Below are positions 17,702 through 26,691 of a stretch of DNA of 64,000 bases, in pieces. The notes beneath the pieces were generated by a model. The model was not told where the DNA came from. It saw only the letters and a program-made list of their open reading frames with translations, and ran no database searches. A program made the translations under genes and the position numbers. This stretch comes from JBFEYJ01 sp041563315 (lineage in GTDB: Bacteria > Pseudomonadota > Gammaproteobacteria > Thiohalomonadales > Thiohalomonadaceae): NCBI GenBank assembly GCA_041563315.1, contig JBFFNE010000004.1, positions 1 through 64,000 of the forward strand, given 5' to 3'. Numbering within the stretch: the stretch's first letter is position 1; every line of letters begins with the position of its first letter.

Positions 17702-18007
17702 TTAGTTGCTACCTTCCGCCGCGGGCTCCTCGGTAACTTCCTCTGAAGGCTGTTCCGTATCTCCCATGGCCGATTCGGCCTCTTCTACTACACCTTCCAT
17801 CGCGGTGCTGGCATCGTCAGCGACTTCTTCCACGGCTTCTTCGGTTGCCTGAGCGGCCCCTTCAGTCGTGGCTTCTTCACTCATTTCTTGTGCCGCTGCG
17901 GCTGGGGCTTCCGCCTGACTGTCGTTAGCGGTGGTGTCCTTATCATTGCCGCATCCGCTGAGCAGTAAAGCGAGCATTAGTGCAAATGTTGAGATGATAA
18001 TTTTCAT
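17702..18007 (-). CDS. Small acidic Ala/Glu-rich lipoprotein
   Basis: A 101-residue protein with a clear lipoprotein signal peptide (MKIIISTFALMLALLLSGC, lipid Cys19). The mature part is low-complexity and very acidic, built from Ala, Glu, Thr, Asp and Val with near-periodic EEA/EEV units and no lysine or arginine beyond residue 23. I do not recognise a family, and low complexity makes similarity searches unreliable. It has its own terminator and is separated from the upstream peptidase gene by about 200 bases, so it is probably monocistronic. Confidence 0.7.
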   Translation of the reverse strand: MKIIISTFALMLALLLSGCGNDKDTTANDSQAEAPAAAAQEMSEEATTEGAAQATEEAVEEVADDASTAMEGVVEEAESAMGDTEQPSEEVTEEPAAEGSN

Positions 18008-18208
18008 TATTCCCCCTGACCTCGATTAGTTGAATTTTTCTCAAGCGTGCAGTGTAAGGGCTAATCCTGGTACGAAATGCGAATTCAATCACGTTGAGAG
18101 CTATTTAGGCTTATTTGGCGAGCATACGGGAGTTTGCTGCTCCAAACCCGGCCTCTTGCTGGCCGGACTGTCGCTTTGTTTGGAATCAGTTGCTTGGCGA
18201 CGGCAGAT

Positions 18209-18757
18209 TTACCAGAAGCGAGGTCGTCCGGTGTCCAGGTGTACAAAATTGGAGTTGGGGTAGTAACCGACACCGCCTGCCTTCAGATTCAGAGCGGCCT
18301 TGCGCAGATTCTTAAGTTCTACGCCCGGCATGCGTAAGTCAATAGCCCGTCCCAACATATGGAAGCTCTTTTTGGCGACACCTCTGGAGTTGCGGGCGAG
18401 CATGGCATTAGTGCTCGGCGAACGGTAACCGGAAATGATCTCAATAGTGCCCTTGTGTCTGAGACGCTGTTGCAGGGCGTAGATCTGTTCCAGCAGGGTG
18501 TGATCCATATGAATCACTTCACCAGAGCGATGATCGCGTAATACATGGTCGATGGCAGCCAGTTCTTTGCTGATGTACTCGCCTTCAGCCCAGAAGGTTG
18601 CGCTCAGTTTCTCTCCGGTATGCAGGTTGCGGAGTCTGAGTTCGCGCTCACCGGCCTCGGGGTGTTTGGTAATATTGGCGTTGGCCAAGGGGGCTGCTAT
18701 GGCCAGTCCGGTTGCGCCGGCAGTTTTAAGAAAAAGTCGACGTGCAGGGCATATCAT
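18209..18757 (-). CDS. MepK-like (YcbK, DUF882) peptidoglycan endopeptidase
   Basis: A 182-residue protein with a twin-Arg-like N-terminus (ARRLFLKTAGATGLA) and a hydrophobic signal. The mature part is a peptidase M15-like DUF882 domain with ISGYRSPSTNAML, the metal motif H133-MLGRAI-D140, and FVHLDTGRPRFW with His173. E. coli MepK (YcbK) of this family cleaves 3-3 crosslinks in peptidoglycan. The gene follows a YcbB-like L,D-transpeptidase, which makes such crosslinks, by 37 bases on the same strand. The same pair is adjacent in E. coli. The operon therefore probably encodes both synthesis and turnover of 3-3 crosslinks. Confidence 0.88.
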   Translation of the reverse strand: MICPARRLFLKTAGATGLAIAAPLANANITKHPEAGERELRLRNLHTGEKLSATFWAEGEYISKELAAIDHVLRDHRSGEVIHMDHTLLEQIYALQQRLRHKGTIEIISGYRSPSTNAMLARNSRGVAKKSFHMLGRAIDLRMPGVELKNLRKAALNLKAGGVGYYPNSNFVHLDTGRPRFW

Positions 18758-18794
18758 GTTGTTTTATCTCCAAAATTCTTTATTGCTCAATGGA

Positions 18795-20459
18795 TTAGTC
18801 AACGGTATTCGCTAGGAGTTCCGGTAATCCAGGACAGGATGGTGGTATATCGTCGAGCTGGTAGACATCGTTTCGAAAGTGGGCACGGTTATCACTACCG
18901 ACCCAAGCGGTAAAATAGAGCAAGTAAACGGGCAGTGGCGTGCTAAGCGTCACGGTTTGTGACTCTTTTCCGAAGAAGGCCTTTCGTACGGCGTTCCGGT
19001 CCCAGCCATTGCCGTTTTCGGCCAATGCGAAGCTAGCCAGTTCCTCTGCCTGTGAGACTCGAATACACCCTGAGCTGAGGGCGCGCTCCTCCCTGGAAAA
19101 AAGGTTCTTCTCAGGGGTGTCGTGCAGATAGACATCAAATTTGTTGTTGAACAGGAACTTTACCCGCCCCATCGGGTTGCGCAAGTCAGGGTCCTGGCGT
19201 AACTCATAAGGCAGGTAGTTCAAGCTGACCTTGCGCCAATTCACCGTGCGGGGGTCGATTTCCGCCCCCTCCCGAAAGACATGGATGTTGCGCTTGCTCA
19301 TATAGTCGGGATCGCGAAGCTGCTTGGGGATCAGATCCTTGACGATTATGGTTGGCGTGGGTGTCCAGTAGGGATTGAATACCACGCTGTGGAGATGCCC
19401 GTTGACGATGGGGGTGGGGCGATCGACCCTGCCGACGATAATATCCATTACCATTACCGGCTTGCCCTGTTCGTAGGCGGTGAGCTGGAATCCGGGGATG
19501 TTAACCATAATGTAGCGCTCGCCCGGATTACGCGGGAGCCAGCGCCAGCGTTCCATATTGAGTTTGATCTGTGCAATGCGTTCCTCAACACTGACATTCA
19601 TTGCTGCACGAGTGGTTGGGCCGACAACGCCATCGACTTGCAGGCCATGTCGTACCTGGAAGCGTTCTACTGCGAGCTTGAGCAGCTCATCGAAGGTGTG
19701 CTTATCCTCACGGATATCAAGCACCAGATCACCTTCTATGAGCAACCTTTGGCGTATCAGGTCCACATCCGACTGTCTGTCGCCAAGTCGTAAAAATGGC
19801 CCGGGAGATATGGTGGGCCAGCCACCCAGAAGGGCGAGTTGCCGGTAGTAGTTCAGGGCGTTACGCAAGCGCCGATATTCGCGGTGGGAGGGGGGCAGCG
19901 CTGCAAGTGTTTTGCTGACGTCCTCGTTGCCGGCCAGTGCTTGCAGCAGTGCAACCCCATTGAACTTCGCCACCGGGATATACCACAGTCGATGGTTTTT
20001 TTCCGGCCAGGTACATCCGACTTGCAGATCACGGCCGTATTCCAGAGCAGCATTACTGAGCTGCAGTTCCAGGCGTGCCAGTATCAGTGGATCCGTGGAT
20101 AACCGGCGGTGTTCTATCTGTTCGAGAGGATAGTGGGTGCTGTCCAGTCCCTCCCTTTCGGCCTCCTTGAGGGTGTGCAGCAGTACTTCGGCTCTGGCTA
20201 GAAGACCATCGTTGCTGACCCATATAGGCTCATAATCGCGTGATTGGTAAAAGCTGCGCAGGGTCTCGTGCTGCAGTCTGGCGTCTTGCCACTCTGATGC
20301 TTCTTGAAGGTAGGCCTGCAGACTTTCATTGAGCGTTTCTGTCGCACCAACGATGACGGGAGGGGCTGCTGCCAGTGTCAGGCCCAGAATGAAGCAAAGT
20401 AGTGGGCCGCGGAGGGACAAGCAGTACGGTAACGGGGAGCTGTATATTACTTTCAACAT
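18795..20459 (-). CDS. YcbB-like L,D-transpeptidase
   Basis: A 554-residue periplasmic enzyme. A signal sequence (LLCFILGLTLAAAPPVIVGA) is followed by an N-terminal scaffold domain (SFYQSRDYEPIWV), a peptidoglycan-binding domain (about 270-330, RFQVRHGLQVDGVVGPTTRA) and a YkuD catalytic domain. Catalytic residues are His446 (YLHDTPEKN) and the SSGCIRV motif with nucleophile Cys465. Length and domain order match E. coli LdtD (YcbB), which forms 3-3 peptidoglycan crosslinks. I chose ATG 20459 because the signal peptide then has a normal length; a frame up to 20519 lacks a ribosome site. It is the first gene of a two-gene unit with the MepK-like peptidase. Confidence 0.9.
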   Translation of the reverse strand: MLKVIYSSPLPYCLSLRGPLLCFILGLTLAAAPPVIVGATETLNESLQAYLQEASEWQDARLQHETLRSFYQSRDYEPIWVSNDGLLARAEVLLHTLKEAEREGLDSTHYPLEQIEHRRLSTDPLILARLELQLSNAALEYGRDLQVGCTWPEKNHRLWYIPVAKFNGVALLQALAGNEDVSKTLAALPPSHREYRRLRNALNYYRQLALLGGWPTISPGPFLRLGDRQSDVDLIRQRLLIEGDLVLDIREDKHTFDELLKLAVERFQVRHGLQVDGVVGPTTRAAMNVSVEERIAQIKLNMERWRWLPRNPGERYIMVNIPGFQLTAYEQGKPVMVMDIIVGRVDRPTPIVNGHLHSVVFNPYWTPTPTIIVKDLIPKQLRDPDYMSKRNIHVFREGAEIDPRTVNWRKVSLNYLPYELRQDPDLRNPMGRVKFLFNNKFDVYLHDTPEKNLFSREERALSSGCIRVSQAEELASFALAENGNGWDRNAVRKAFFGKESQTVTLSTPLPVYLLYFTAWVGSDNRAHFRNDVYQLDDIPPSCPGLPELLANTVD

Positions 20460-20583
20460 ATAATGCCGGGAGGGATCATCATAAGCTGGAGACAGACTAA
20501 ATAGGTATAACGCCAGCATAGTTCAAGCCGTCGGGTGGAATAGTTTCAGGGGCGTGGATAAGTGGACCGTAACGCTATCTGAT

Positions 20584-21480
20584 CTAAAATCCGAAATAGA
20601 GCCCCGTCGCGACATAGCGGATCGGCTCTTCGAAAAATACTCCGCTATTCGCATGGCCGTCATACCATTCCAACATCAGTTGCAGGTGATGTTGGTGGGT
20701 GTTTTTACCACCAAACGATAACCCTGCCTTGATGCTGATATCCACGTCAAAGTCGTACTCTTCCCACGCCTTGACATCCAGACCGGCTACCCAGCGCCCT
20801 GTATTGCCAACAGCACTGCGGCTACCGTAATACTCCGTACCGAGCTGCAATCCCCACTCCTTAATGTCAGGGTCGTGATATAACAGATATCCTGCTCCGC
20901 CGTAGAGTCGCCAGTTCACCTTGGCGTAGCTGGAAATAACATCGAAACCATCGTAACTTCGCTTTCGTCTTTCCCTCATCTCCGCACTATTTTGTGCACT
21001 TTCACCAAGATGGGAACTCTCGTGATAAATTCTCGATCGTACTGACCAGTTTCCCTTGCGCCAGCTGAGAGGCAATCCGACCAGATAGTCGGAATCAATC
21101 AAGTCCTTGTCGCCCATATCCTCATCGTCATCTTCGAGGTCGAACCTTGCGACCCCCCCCCCTCCAATACTCAATTGCCAACCATTGGTTGCACAGCCCC
21201 AACCCAGTCGATAAATGGGAAAGGTTTCGCCAAAACCAATAATGCCGATATGGCGTTTACCAGTGCTGCGTTCATCGTTGCGGTAAACAATATAAAAACG
21301 TGGCTCTTTCGGGTCAGCGATAAGGGGCTGAAATAGATGCGCCCGGGAAAAAAAACGATCCTCATCTGTGAGGTGTTCACTCACCGGTGCCTTAAGTGAG
21401 GGGGAACAATTTTCTGTTTCGGCTAAAAGTGGGGGGCAGGCTACTAACCATAAAATCATGCATGTTCCGCGTAGTCCCAT
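20584..21480 (-). CDS. DUF1207 family outer-membrane-type protein, paralogue 1
   Basis: A 298-residue protein with a signal peptide (MILWLVACPPLLA) and a DUF1207 body: HLFQPLIADPKEPRFYIVYR, GIIGFGETFPIYR, WGCATNGWQLSI, then repeated beta-strand pairs (YLVGLPLSWRKGNWSVRSRI, HESSHLGE, YDFDVDISIKAGLSFGG). It ends in YVATGLYFGF. The aromatic C-terminus and alternating strands suggest an outer-membrane beta-barrel; this is inference. ATG 21480 is supported by AAGGAG. The family has no assigned function. It lies divergent from a closely similar paralogue. Confidence 0.8.
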   Translation of the reverse strand: MGLRGTCMILWLVACPPLLAETENCSPSLKAPVSEHLTDEDRFFSRAHLFQPLIADPKEPRFYIVYRNDERSTGKRHIGIIGFGETFPIYRLGWGCATNGWQLSIGGGGVARFDLEDDDEDMGDKDLIDSDYLVGLPLSWRKGNWSVRSRIYHESSHLGESAQNSAEMRERRKRSYDGFDVISSYAKVNWRLYGGAGYLLYHDPDIKEWGLQLGTEYYGSRSAVGNTGRWVAGLDVKAWEEYDFDVDISIKAGLSFGGKNTHQHHLQLMLEWYDGHANSGVFFEEPIRYVATGLYFGF

Positions 21481-21853
21481 AATGGCTCCTTTCACCGGCC
21501 TTATCCTCAGTGACAAGAGAAATGAAAATGTCCTTAAAGTGTAGGTGTGCACACAAGGCTGTGCTCACAAGTTGAAGGGGTTTTACAAAATCTACACGAT
21601 CCTGATGCCCCCTTGTTTTCCCGAGTGAGATGAAGTGAGAGTGGAGCAAGGTTTACGGTAAAAAAATTGATATACGGAAGGCTTTCCCTGCCATGTTGTG
21701 TACACATGTTTCCGAATGGTTTTATTTGCATGTCAAATATGTAAACGGTAGACATAGGGATTGTGTCAGCCGGTTATGTGAGTTAACTGCCCTTCGAGCA
21801 GGTTTTATTCGTGTAACTATAATTCCCGTAACTTGCTGTTGAAGGAGGTTGGG
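21481..21853. promoter_or_regulatory. Divergent regulatory region with two TGTGNACACA palindromes
   Basis: These 373 bases separate the two DUF1207 paralogues. Two 10-base palindromes occur, TGTGCACACA at 21546-21555 and TGTGTACACA at 21697-21706, about 150 bases apart and each closer to one gene. A half-match, GTGCTCACAAG, follows the first. They could be sites for one shared regulator. They do not fit the CRP consensus, which has a six-base spacer. No gene is evident. Confidence 0.45.
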
Positions 21854-22753
21854 GTGGCTGGCGAGACAAGCCTGGGGTGGCGCTTTGGTCACGCGATGAT
21901 GGGGTGCATGCTGATCCTACCCGTATGGGCATCGGCGGAAGGTTTCTATCCGTCACTGGAAGCACCTGCAGAAGAGAATGCTGATGACGCGCATCATTTT
22001 TTTCCCCAGTCGCACACTTTTCAGCCGCTCATTGCGGACCCCAGGGAACCTCGTTTCTTTCTCGGTTATCGCAGTGATGAGCGGTTCTGGGGGAGACGGC
22101 AAATCGGGGTGATCGGTTTTGGCGAAACCTTTCCCATTTATCGACAGAAATGGGGTTGTGCGACTGATGGCTGGCAGGTGGATATTGCTGGGGGTGGGGT
22201 CGCCCGGTTCGATGTGGAAAATGGTAGCAATGATATGATTGATATCGACTATTTGATCGGGTTGCCATTGAGCTTGAACCGGGGCAGTTGGTCGGTGCGA
22301 ACAAGGCTTTTTCACGAAAGCTCTCATTTTGGTGAAAGTCAACTTATTGGCGAGGCATTGAGAGAAAGAGGCGTACGCTCCACCAATAGTGTAGATCTGG
22401 TTGTCAGCTATACGTGGGCCAAGTGGCGACTCTATTCCGGAGCTGAATATGTCACCAGTAACTATCCGGAAATGGAACCGTTAGGATTTCATCTCGGTGC
22501 TGAGTACTACGGGCCTCGTATTGTGCTCGGGGATATGGCACGTTGGGTAACCGCTCTGGATGTTAAGGCGTGGCAGGAATATGACTATGATGCTGATGTC
22601 AGTATCAAGGCAGGTTTGACGTTTGGCGGAAGGGATGCCAGACAACATTACTTGCAGGTGATGTTGGAGTGGTATGAAGGGCATGCGAATAGTGGGGTGT
22701 ATATCGAAGAGAAAATTCGCTACAGCGGCATGGGCGTATATTTTGGATTCTAA
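21854..22753 (+). CDS. DUF1207 family outer-membrane-type protein, paralogue 2
   Basis: A 299-residue paralogue of the divergent gene. I place the start at GTG 21854 because GAAGGAGG lies five bases upstream. The resulting length matches paralogue 1 (298), whereas the frame from 21833 would put the ribosome site inside the gene. It has a signal peptide ending near VWASA, then FQPLIADPREPRFFLGYRSD, IGVIGFGETFPIYR, WGCATDGWQVDIAGGGVARF and the terminal GMGVYFGF. The central part is shorter than paralogue 1 in the acidic loop (EDDDEDMGDKDLID versus ENGSNDMID). A beta-barrel outer-membrane location is inference. Confidence 0.8.
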   Translation: MAGETSLGWRFGHAMMGCMLILPVWASAEGFYPSLEAPAEENADDAHHFFPQSHTFQPLIADPREPRFFLGYRSDERFWGRRQIGVIGFGETFPIYRQKWGCATDGWQVDIAGGGVARFDVENGSNDMIDIDYLIGLPLSLNRGSWSVRTRLFHESSHFGESQLIGEALRERGVRSTNSVDLVVSYTWAKWRLYSGAEYVTSNYPEMEPLGFHLGAEYYGPRIVLGDMARWVTALDVKAWQEYDYDADVSIKAGLTFGGRDARQHYLQVMLEWYEGHANSGVYIEEKIRYSGMGVYFGF

Positions 22754-22814
22754 ATCGCATTATAAGCCTGCCTACGTGCTTCAGGTTGCGTGAATGCACA
22801 CCGCACGCCCACAG

Positions 22815-24185
22815 TTACTGCAGCATATAGGTCTCGTACTCGAGGGCATCGAAGCGCTGCTGCAGCCACCATAATCCGACCAGTACGGTAAGCAGTAGAC
22901 TCAGTGCAAATCCGTAGCCGAAAAATGCCACGCTGAGTTGAATGCTGAACAATGTAAATACTGTATTACTAAGCAGAAAGAGACCGGTCAGCATCATCAC
23001 CATGCGGCGCTTGTCCAGGTAGAACAGGATATTGAGGATGCCGAGCAGGACCACCTGCAGGGAGGTGGCCACCACATCGACAGTGAGCAGCGGCAGGTAG
23101 AGCGGCGACATGCCCAGCCACTGCAGCAGCTGCTCGCCCAAGGCGAAGATTAATAGCACGGTGACGGCCTGGACCTTAGTAATGTCGAACAGACCTTGGC
23201 GTGCGGCCCGTGCCATGTTGTTACGTGCGTGCTCAATGGTGGACAGTGGTGCGCCATCACGTACGCAGTCGTAAAATTTGTTGTAGTACTCTACGAAGTC
23301 GGTTTCGATGCGAACCAGAAATACCGCCATGCCGGGAATGATGGCCAGATAAGCGAGGAATATGGGCAAATCGTAGATCACCGAAGCACGCAATGGGCCG
23401 ATAACATTCTGGCTGGTTTCCGGGGTGTACCAAAAAATGAATTTGTCGGCCCAGATGGCGGCATTGTAAAACAGCCCGGTAAGCACCAGCGAGCCGAACA
23501 TGGCACCGGGTCGAAACAGGTCAAAGCTAACGCCGCGTTCGGAACGAAAGCCGCGATAGATCAGGGTCATCATGCCAGCAAGTAACAAGAAGTGGCCACA
23601 GACAAAACCAGCCATCAACCCTTCCAGGCCAAAAGGTCGCAGTAGCAGTGCCGTAGTGATGACTACGACATACCCCACAAAGAACAGCGCCACGATTGCC
23701 TTGTAACGCTTCATGCCAGAGAGGAAAACCGTGGCAATCCAGGTGGCGCACATGATGACAAAGGCCGACAGCAACAGCAGGCGGTAGATCACTGACTCCT
23801 GGGGAAATAGCAGTACGATGACAGTGAGTCCGATGATTCCGCTGATCACCACTGTAGTTAACAGTAGACCATTGAAGTTGGGTAACACCCAGTCGTCTTT
23901 CTTCTCAAACAGGCGATCGGCAATAAACCGGGTAAAGGATAATTGAACAATCCCTGTGAGGATAAGTGAGCTGGCCATTACATAGGTGACGGACATCTGG
24001 AACTCGACGATCAGGCTGCGCGGTTCGACAACGCCGATGCTGAAGATACCGATGAGCAGGATGCCGATAATGGAAAGTATCCATGGACCGGCGCTGATGA
24101 TGCCTGCATAGGCATAGGCCTGCAGCAGACCGCTGTAGTTTTCACGGGTGAGCAGTTTTCTTAGTTCGAATCCGATGCCGGCCAT
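22815..24185 (-). CDS. pelG: Pel polysaccharide inner-membrane protein PelG
   Basis: A 456-residue, roughly 12-helix membrane protein of the PelG/MATE-like flippase group, starting MAGIGFELRKLLTRENYSGL, the typical PelG N-terminus. PelG is thought to form the inner-membrane passage for the Pel polymer together with PelD, PelE and PelF. It is the last gene of the operon, and its start lies 25 bases inside the end of pelF. I see no clear terminator in the 61 bases between it and the convergent DUF1207 gene. Confidence 0.93.
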   Translation of the reverse strand: MAGIGFELRKLLTRENYSGLLQAYAYAGIISAGPWILSIIGILLIGIFSIGVVEPRSLIVEFQMSVTYVMASSLILTGIVQLSFTRFIADRLFEKKDDWVLPNFNGLLLTTVVISGIIGLTVIVLLFPQESVIYRLLLLSAFVIMCATWIATVFLSGMKRYKAIVALFFVGYVVVITTALLLRPFGLEGLMAGFVCGHFLLLAGMMTLIYRGFRSERGVSFDLFRPGAMFGSLVLTGLFYNAAIWADKFIFWYTPETSQNVIGPLRASVIYDLPIFLAYLAIIPGMAVFLVRIETDFVEYYNKFYDCVRDGAPLSTIEHARNNMARAARQGLFDITKVQAVTVLLIFALGEQLLQWLGMSPLYLPLLTVDVVATSLQVVLLGILNILFYLDKRRMVMMLTGLFLLSNTVFTLFSIQLSVAFFGYGFALSLLLTVLVGLWWLQQRFDALEYETYMLQ

Positions 24186-25726
24186 GAGAGTAGTTTCCGG
24201 TAAAGCGAACGGTAACTGTCGAACATCATCGGCTGGGTGTACCAGGTTTCGACACGGGCGCTGGCCGCGGCGCTGGCTTTGTGCCAGGTATCGCTGTCGG
24301 TAAGCAGGTGATGCACCCCCTCGGCCAGGGCCTGTGGATCGGCAATGCGCACTACATGACCGGAGGCGCCGAGTGCGCGATCTTCTTCGGTCAGTCCGTG
24401 AATCAGCTGACGGCAGGCGCCGACGTCGGTGGTGACAGCAGGAATCCCGGCAGCGTAGCCTTCCAGCAGCACAAGCGGTAATGCCTCACTGATGGAACTG
24501 AGCACCACCACGCCCACTTTGGGCAGCAGTGTAGTCAGCTGCTGGTGACCAAGGAAATGTACCTTGTCGCCGATACCCAGACCCTCTGCCAGCTGTCGGC
24601 ACTCTTCGGCATAGGCCGGGTCCTCTTCTTGCGGGCCTGCGATCCAGGCCTGCGCCTCGGGCAGGCGCGAGATCACTACTCGTGCGGCACGGATGAAGGT
24701 TTTGATGTCCTTTATCGGCACCACTCGGCCGATCAGGCAGAACACTTGCGGCACGCTTTGAGGTCGTTGTGCGCGCAGTGGCGCGAAGCGTTCGATGTCG
24801 ATACCGTTGGGAATGTTGTGGGTGCGCTCCGGAGGTGCACCGTCGCTGATCTGGCGCAACCGGTTTTCCTCGTAGAGTGCAACGATGTCATCAGCCATGC
24901 TATAGGTGACACGTCCAAGCGCCTCGAAAAAGCGGATCCACATGCGGCGAAAATGGCTGATTTCTCCCAGCTCCCGCTCGAAGGTGCCACTGTTATCGGC
25001 AATCCACTGCGCCTGGTAGAGATCGATGCGTCGCTCCTTGGTGTAGATACCGTGCTCAGATAGCAGCAGTGGCCGTTGACGCAGCAGCTTGAGCAGTGCG
25101 CCAAGAAAGCCGGCATAGCCGGTGGAGACGGCATGATAGACACGTCCGGTTGGGCAGTTCATGGCGATACGCACCAGCGTCCAGATGGGCGCATGGATGG
25201 TACGCACAGTCCAGAAATAGTCGGTGAATGAGGGATCTGTACAGTGTTCGCGAAACATCTCGGAAATGTAATCCCAGGCGGCGCGGCTGTGTAAAAACAC
25301 CTCCTGATCCAGTTTGCCGCCGGGCCGGCACTCTGCCGCCACATTAGCCAGCCAGTTTTGTGGATCGTCAGCTCCTGCGCGAAAGCAGTCGTGCATGTGG
25401 CAAACTCCGGCCATCGCTTCATGATCGGCTTGTACTGGACGTAGCGGAGGAGCTTCGCTGTCACCAAAAAGGTAATGGGTTTCCAGGGCCACCACATTGT
25501 CAGGGAGATCATATTTCATGTGGCCATAATCTTCTGGGCGACTGCCGATGAAAACCACGGCAAACCGCAGCTCCGGGAACCCGCGAATGATCTCATTGAC
25601 CCAACTGGATACACCGCCGGAGACATAGGGGAATGTGCCCTCCAGAAGTAGGGTGACATCAGCTACTGTTTCGCTGTTAGCACTCGGCGCTGCGGTGTCG
25701 GGTAACTGCCTGTTTCCCTTGCTCAT
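24161..25726 (-). CDS. pelF: Pel polysaccharide glycosyltransferase PelF
   Basis: A 521-residue cytosolic GT4-type glycosyltransferase. The N-terminal PelF domain has VTLLLEGTFPYVSGGVSSWV and GSRPEDYGHMKYDLP. The C-terminal GT-B domain has NIPNGIDIERFAP, VFCLIGRVVPIKDIKTFI, HFLGHQQ, and SISEALPLVLLEGYAAGIPA with the retaining-enzyme Glu pair. PelF is the polymerase-type transferase of the Pel system and uses a UDP-hexosamine. The gene overlaps pelE by four bases and pelG by 25. Confidence 0.94.
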   Translation of the reverse strand: MSKGNRQLPDTAAPSANSETVADVTLLLEGTFPYVSGGVSSWVNEIIRGFPELRFAVVFIGSRPEDYGHMKYDLPDNVVALETHYLFGDSEAPPLRPVQADHEAMAGVCHMHDCFRAGADDPQNWLANVAAECRPGGKLDQEVFLHSRAAWDYISEMFREHCTDPSFTDYFWTVRTIHAPIWTLVRIAMNCPTGRVYHAVSTGYAGFLGALLKLLRQRPLLLSEHGIYTKERRIDLYQAQWIADNSGTFERELGEISHFRRMWIRFFEALGRVTYSMADDIVALYEENRLRQISDGAPPERTHNIPNGIDIERFAPLRAQRPQSVPQVFCLIGRVVPIKDIKTFIRAARVVISRLPEAQAWIAGPQEEDPAYAEECRQLAEGLGIGDKVHFLGHQQLTTLLPKVGVVVLSSISEALPLVLLEGYAAGIPAVTTDVGACRQLIHGLTEEDRALGASGHVVRIADPQALAEGVHHLLTDSDTWHKASAAASARVETWYTQPMMFDSYRSLYRKLLSWPASDSN

Positions 25727-26691
25727 GCATTCTCCTGCGGCGACCAGTAATCGACGACTGGCCGCAGGTGCGAAGTGAGCTGGCTATCGTGCATGGTAGT
25801 CAGCAGTTCACGTGTGTGCGGATAGTCACCGTTTTTGAAGGCAAACTCTGCCAAATAGGGCTGGGTGCGCTGTTTAGGGATTCCCAGTGCTGTGGCATGG
25901 CGTATGCGCTGTTCTGCATCCGCCTCACGTCCCATGGCATTGAGGATGCGGCCGGCGAGAAAGTGCATGCCGGCTGACTTGTCATTGATCGCCAGTGCCG
26001 CTTCGGCGTGACTGAGTGCATGATCAAGGGTGTAACGGCGCAGGTCGCCGTGCACCAGTCCCGAGTATGTTAGTTCCCAGTAAAGTTCGGCCAGCTGCTT
26101 TTCACGCAGATATCGGTGAACCCCTGAAGCGGGGACTGGTTTCTGTAATAGCGCGTGGATACGCCCGGCAATCTTCTTCTCCTCCTTGTCCAGCATGCCG
26201 AATGCGACCAGCCGAATATCATCCACCGTATCATCAAGCAGGGTGCGTAGCACCGGACTTGCAGCCATCACTGGCAGGTGTTGCAGGGCGGCGATTGATT
26301 GCAGGCGCTGTTCGGTAGGCATCGTGGACTGGGTGATTCGGGCACGTAGACCGCCACGAGCAGAAGGTCCGGTCTCATTGCGTCCTATGGGATCGAATTG
26401 AGGCCTGTCCAGGGTACGAAACGTGTCCCGTGAGGGAAGGGCCTGCCAGCGCATACCGATGAGCATGGCTAGGGCGACGCCGGGACTGCCGAGCAGGGGG
26501 ATAAACAGACCGGAAAAAAAGATCAGCAGCCACAACAGGGTGCGTTGCTGCCGCTTTCTGTAGGGCAGGTAGGGGATGGTTGCCGTTGCCACCAAAGCAC
26601 CGAGAATAGCACTACCTAGTAGCCATCCTGCTAATAGCGTCGTATCGCTACTGTTTGGAAATGACTGGATAGTGTTGATGAGTTCACTCAT
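25723..26691 (-). CDS. pelE: Pel inner-membrane complex protein PelE
   Basis: A 322-residue protein with two membrane segments near the N-terminus (LLAGWLLGSAILGALVATA, LLWLLIFFSGLFIPLLGSPG). A long cytosolic helical part follows, containing TPR-like repeats (ALSHAEAALAINDKSAGMHF, AGRILNAMGREADAEQRI, FAFKNGDYPHTRELL). This matches PelE, the partner of PelD and PelG. I use ATG 26691, which overlaps the pelD stop by four bases; the frame to 26817 is inside pelD. Confidence 0.88.
   Translation of the reverse strand: MSELINTIQSFPNSSDTTLLAGWLLGSAILGALVATATIPYLPYRKRQQRTLLWLLIFFSGLFIPLLGSPGVALAMLIGMRWQALPSRDTFRTLDRPQFDPIGRNETGPSARGGLRARITQSTMPTEQRLQSIAALQHLPVMAASPVLRTLLDDTVDDIRLVAFGMLDKEEKKIAGRIHALLQKPVPASGVHRYLREKQLAELYWELTYSGLVHGDLRRYTLDHALSHAEAALAINDKSAGMHFLAGRILNAMGREADAEQRIRHATALGIPKQRTQPYLAEFAFKNGDYPHTRELLTTMHDSQLTSHLRPVVDYWSPQENA

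Noticed and set aside
18148..18166. A CCGGCC/GGCCGG hairpin between the MepK-like gene and the acidic lipoprotein gene
   Set aside because: No T-run follows on either strand, so it is not called as a terminator.
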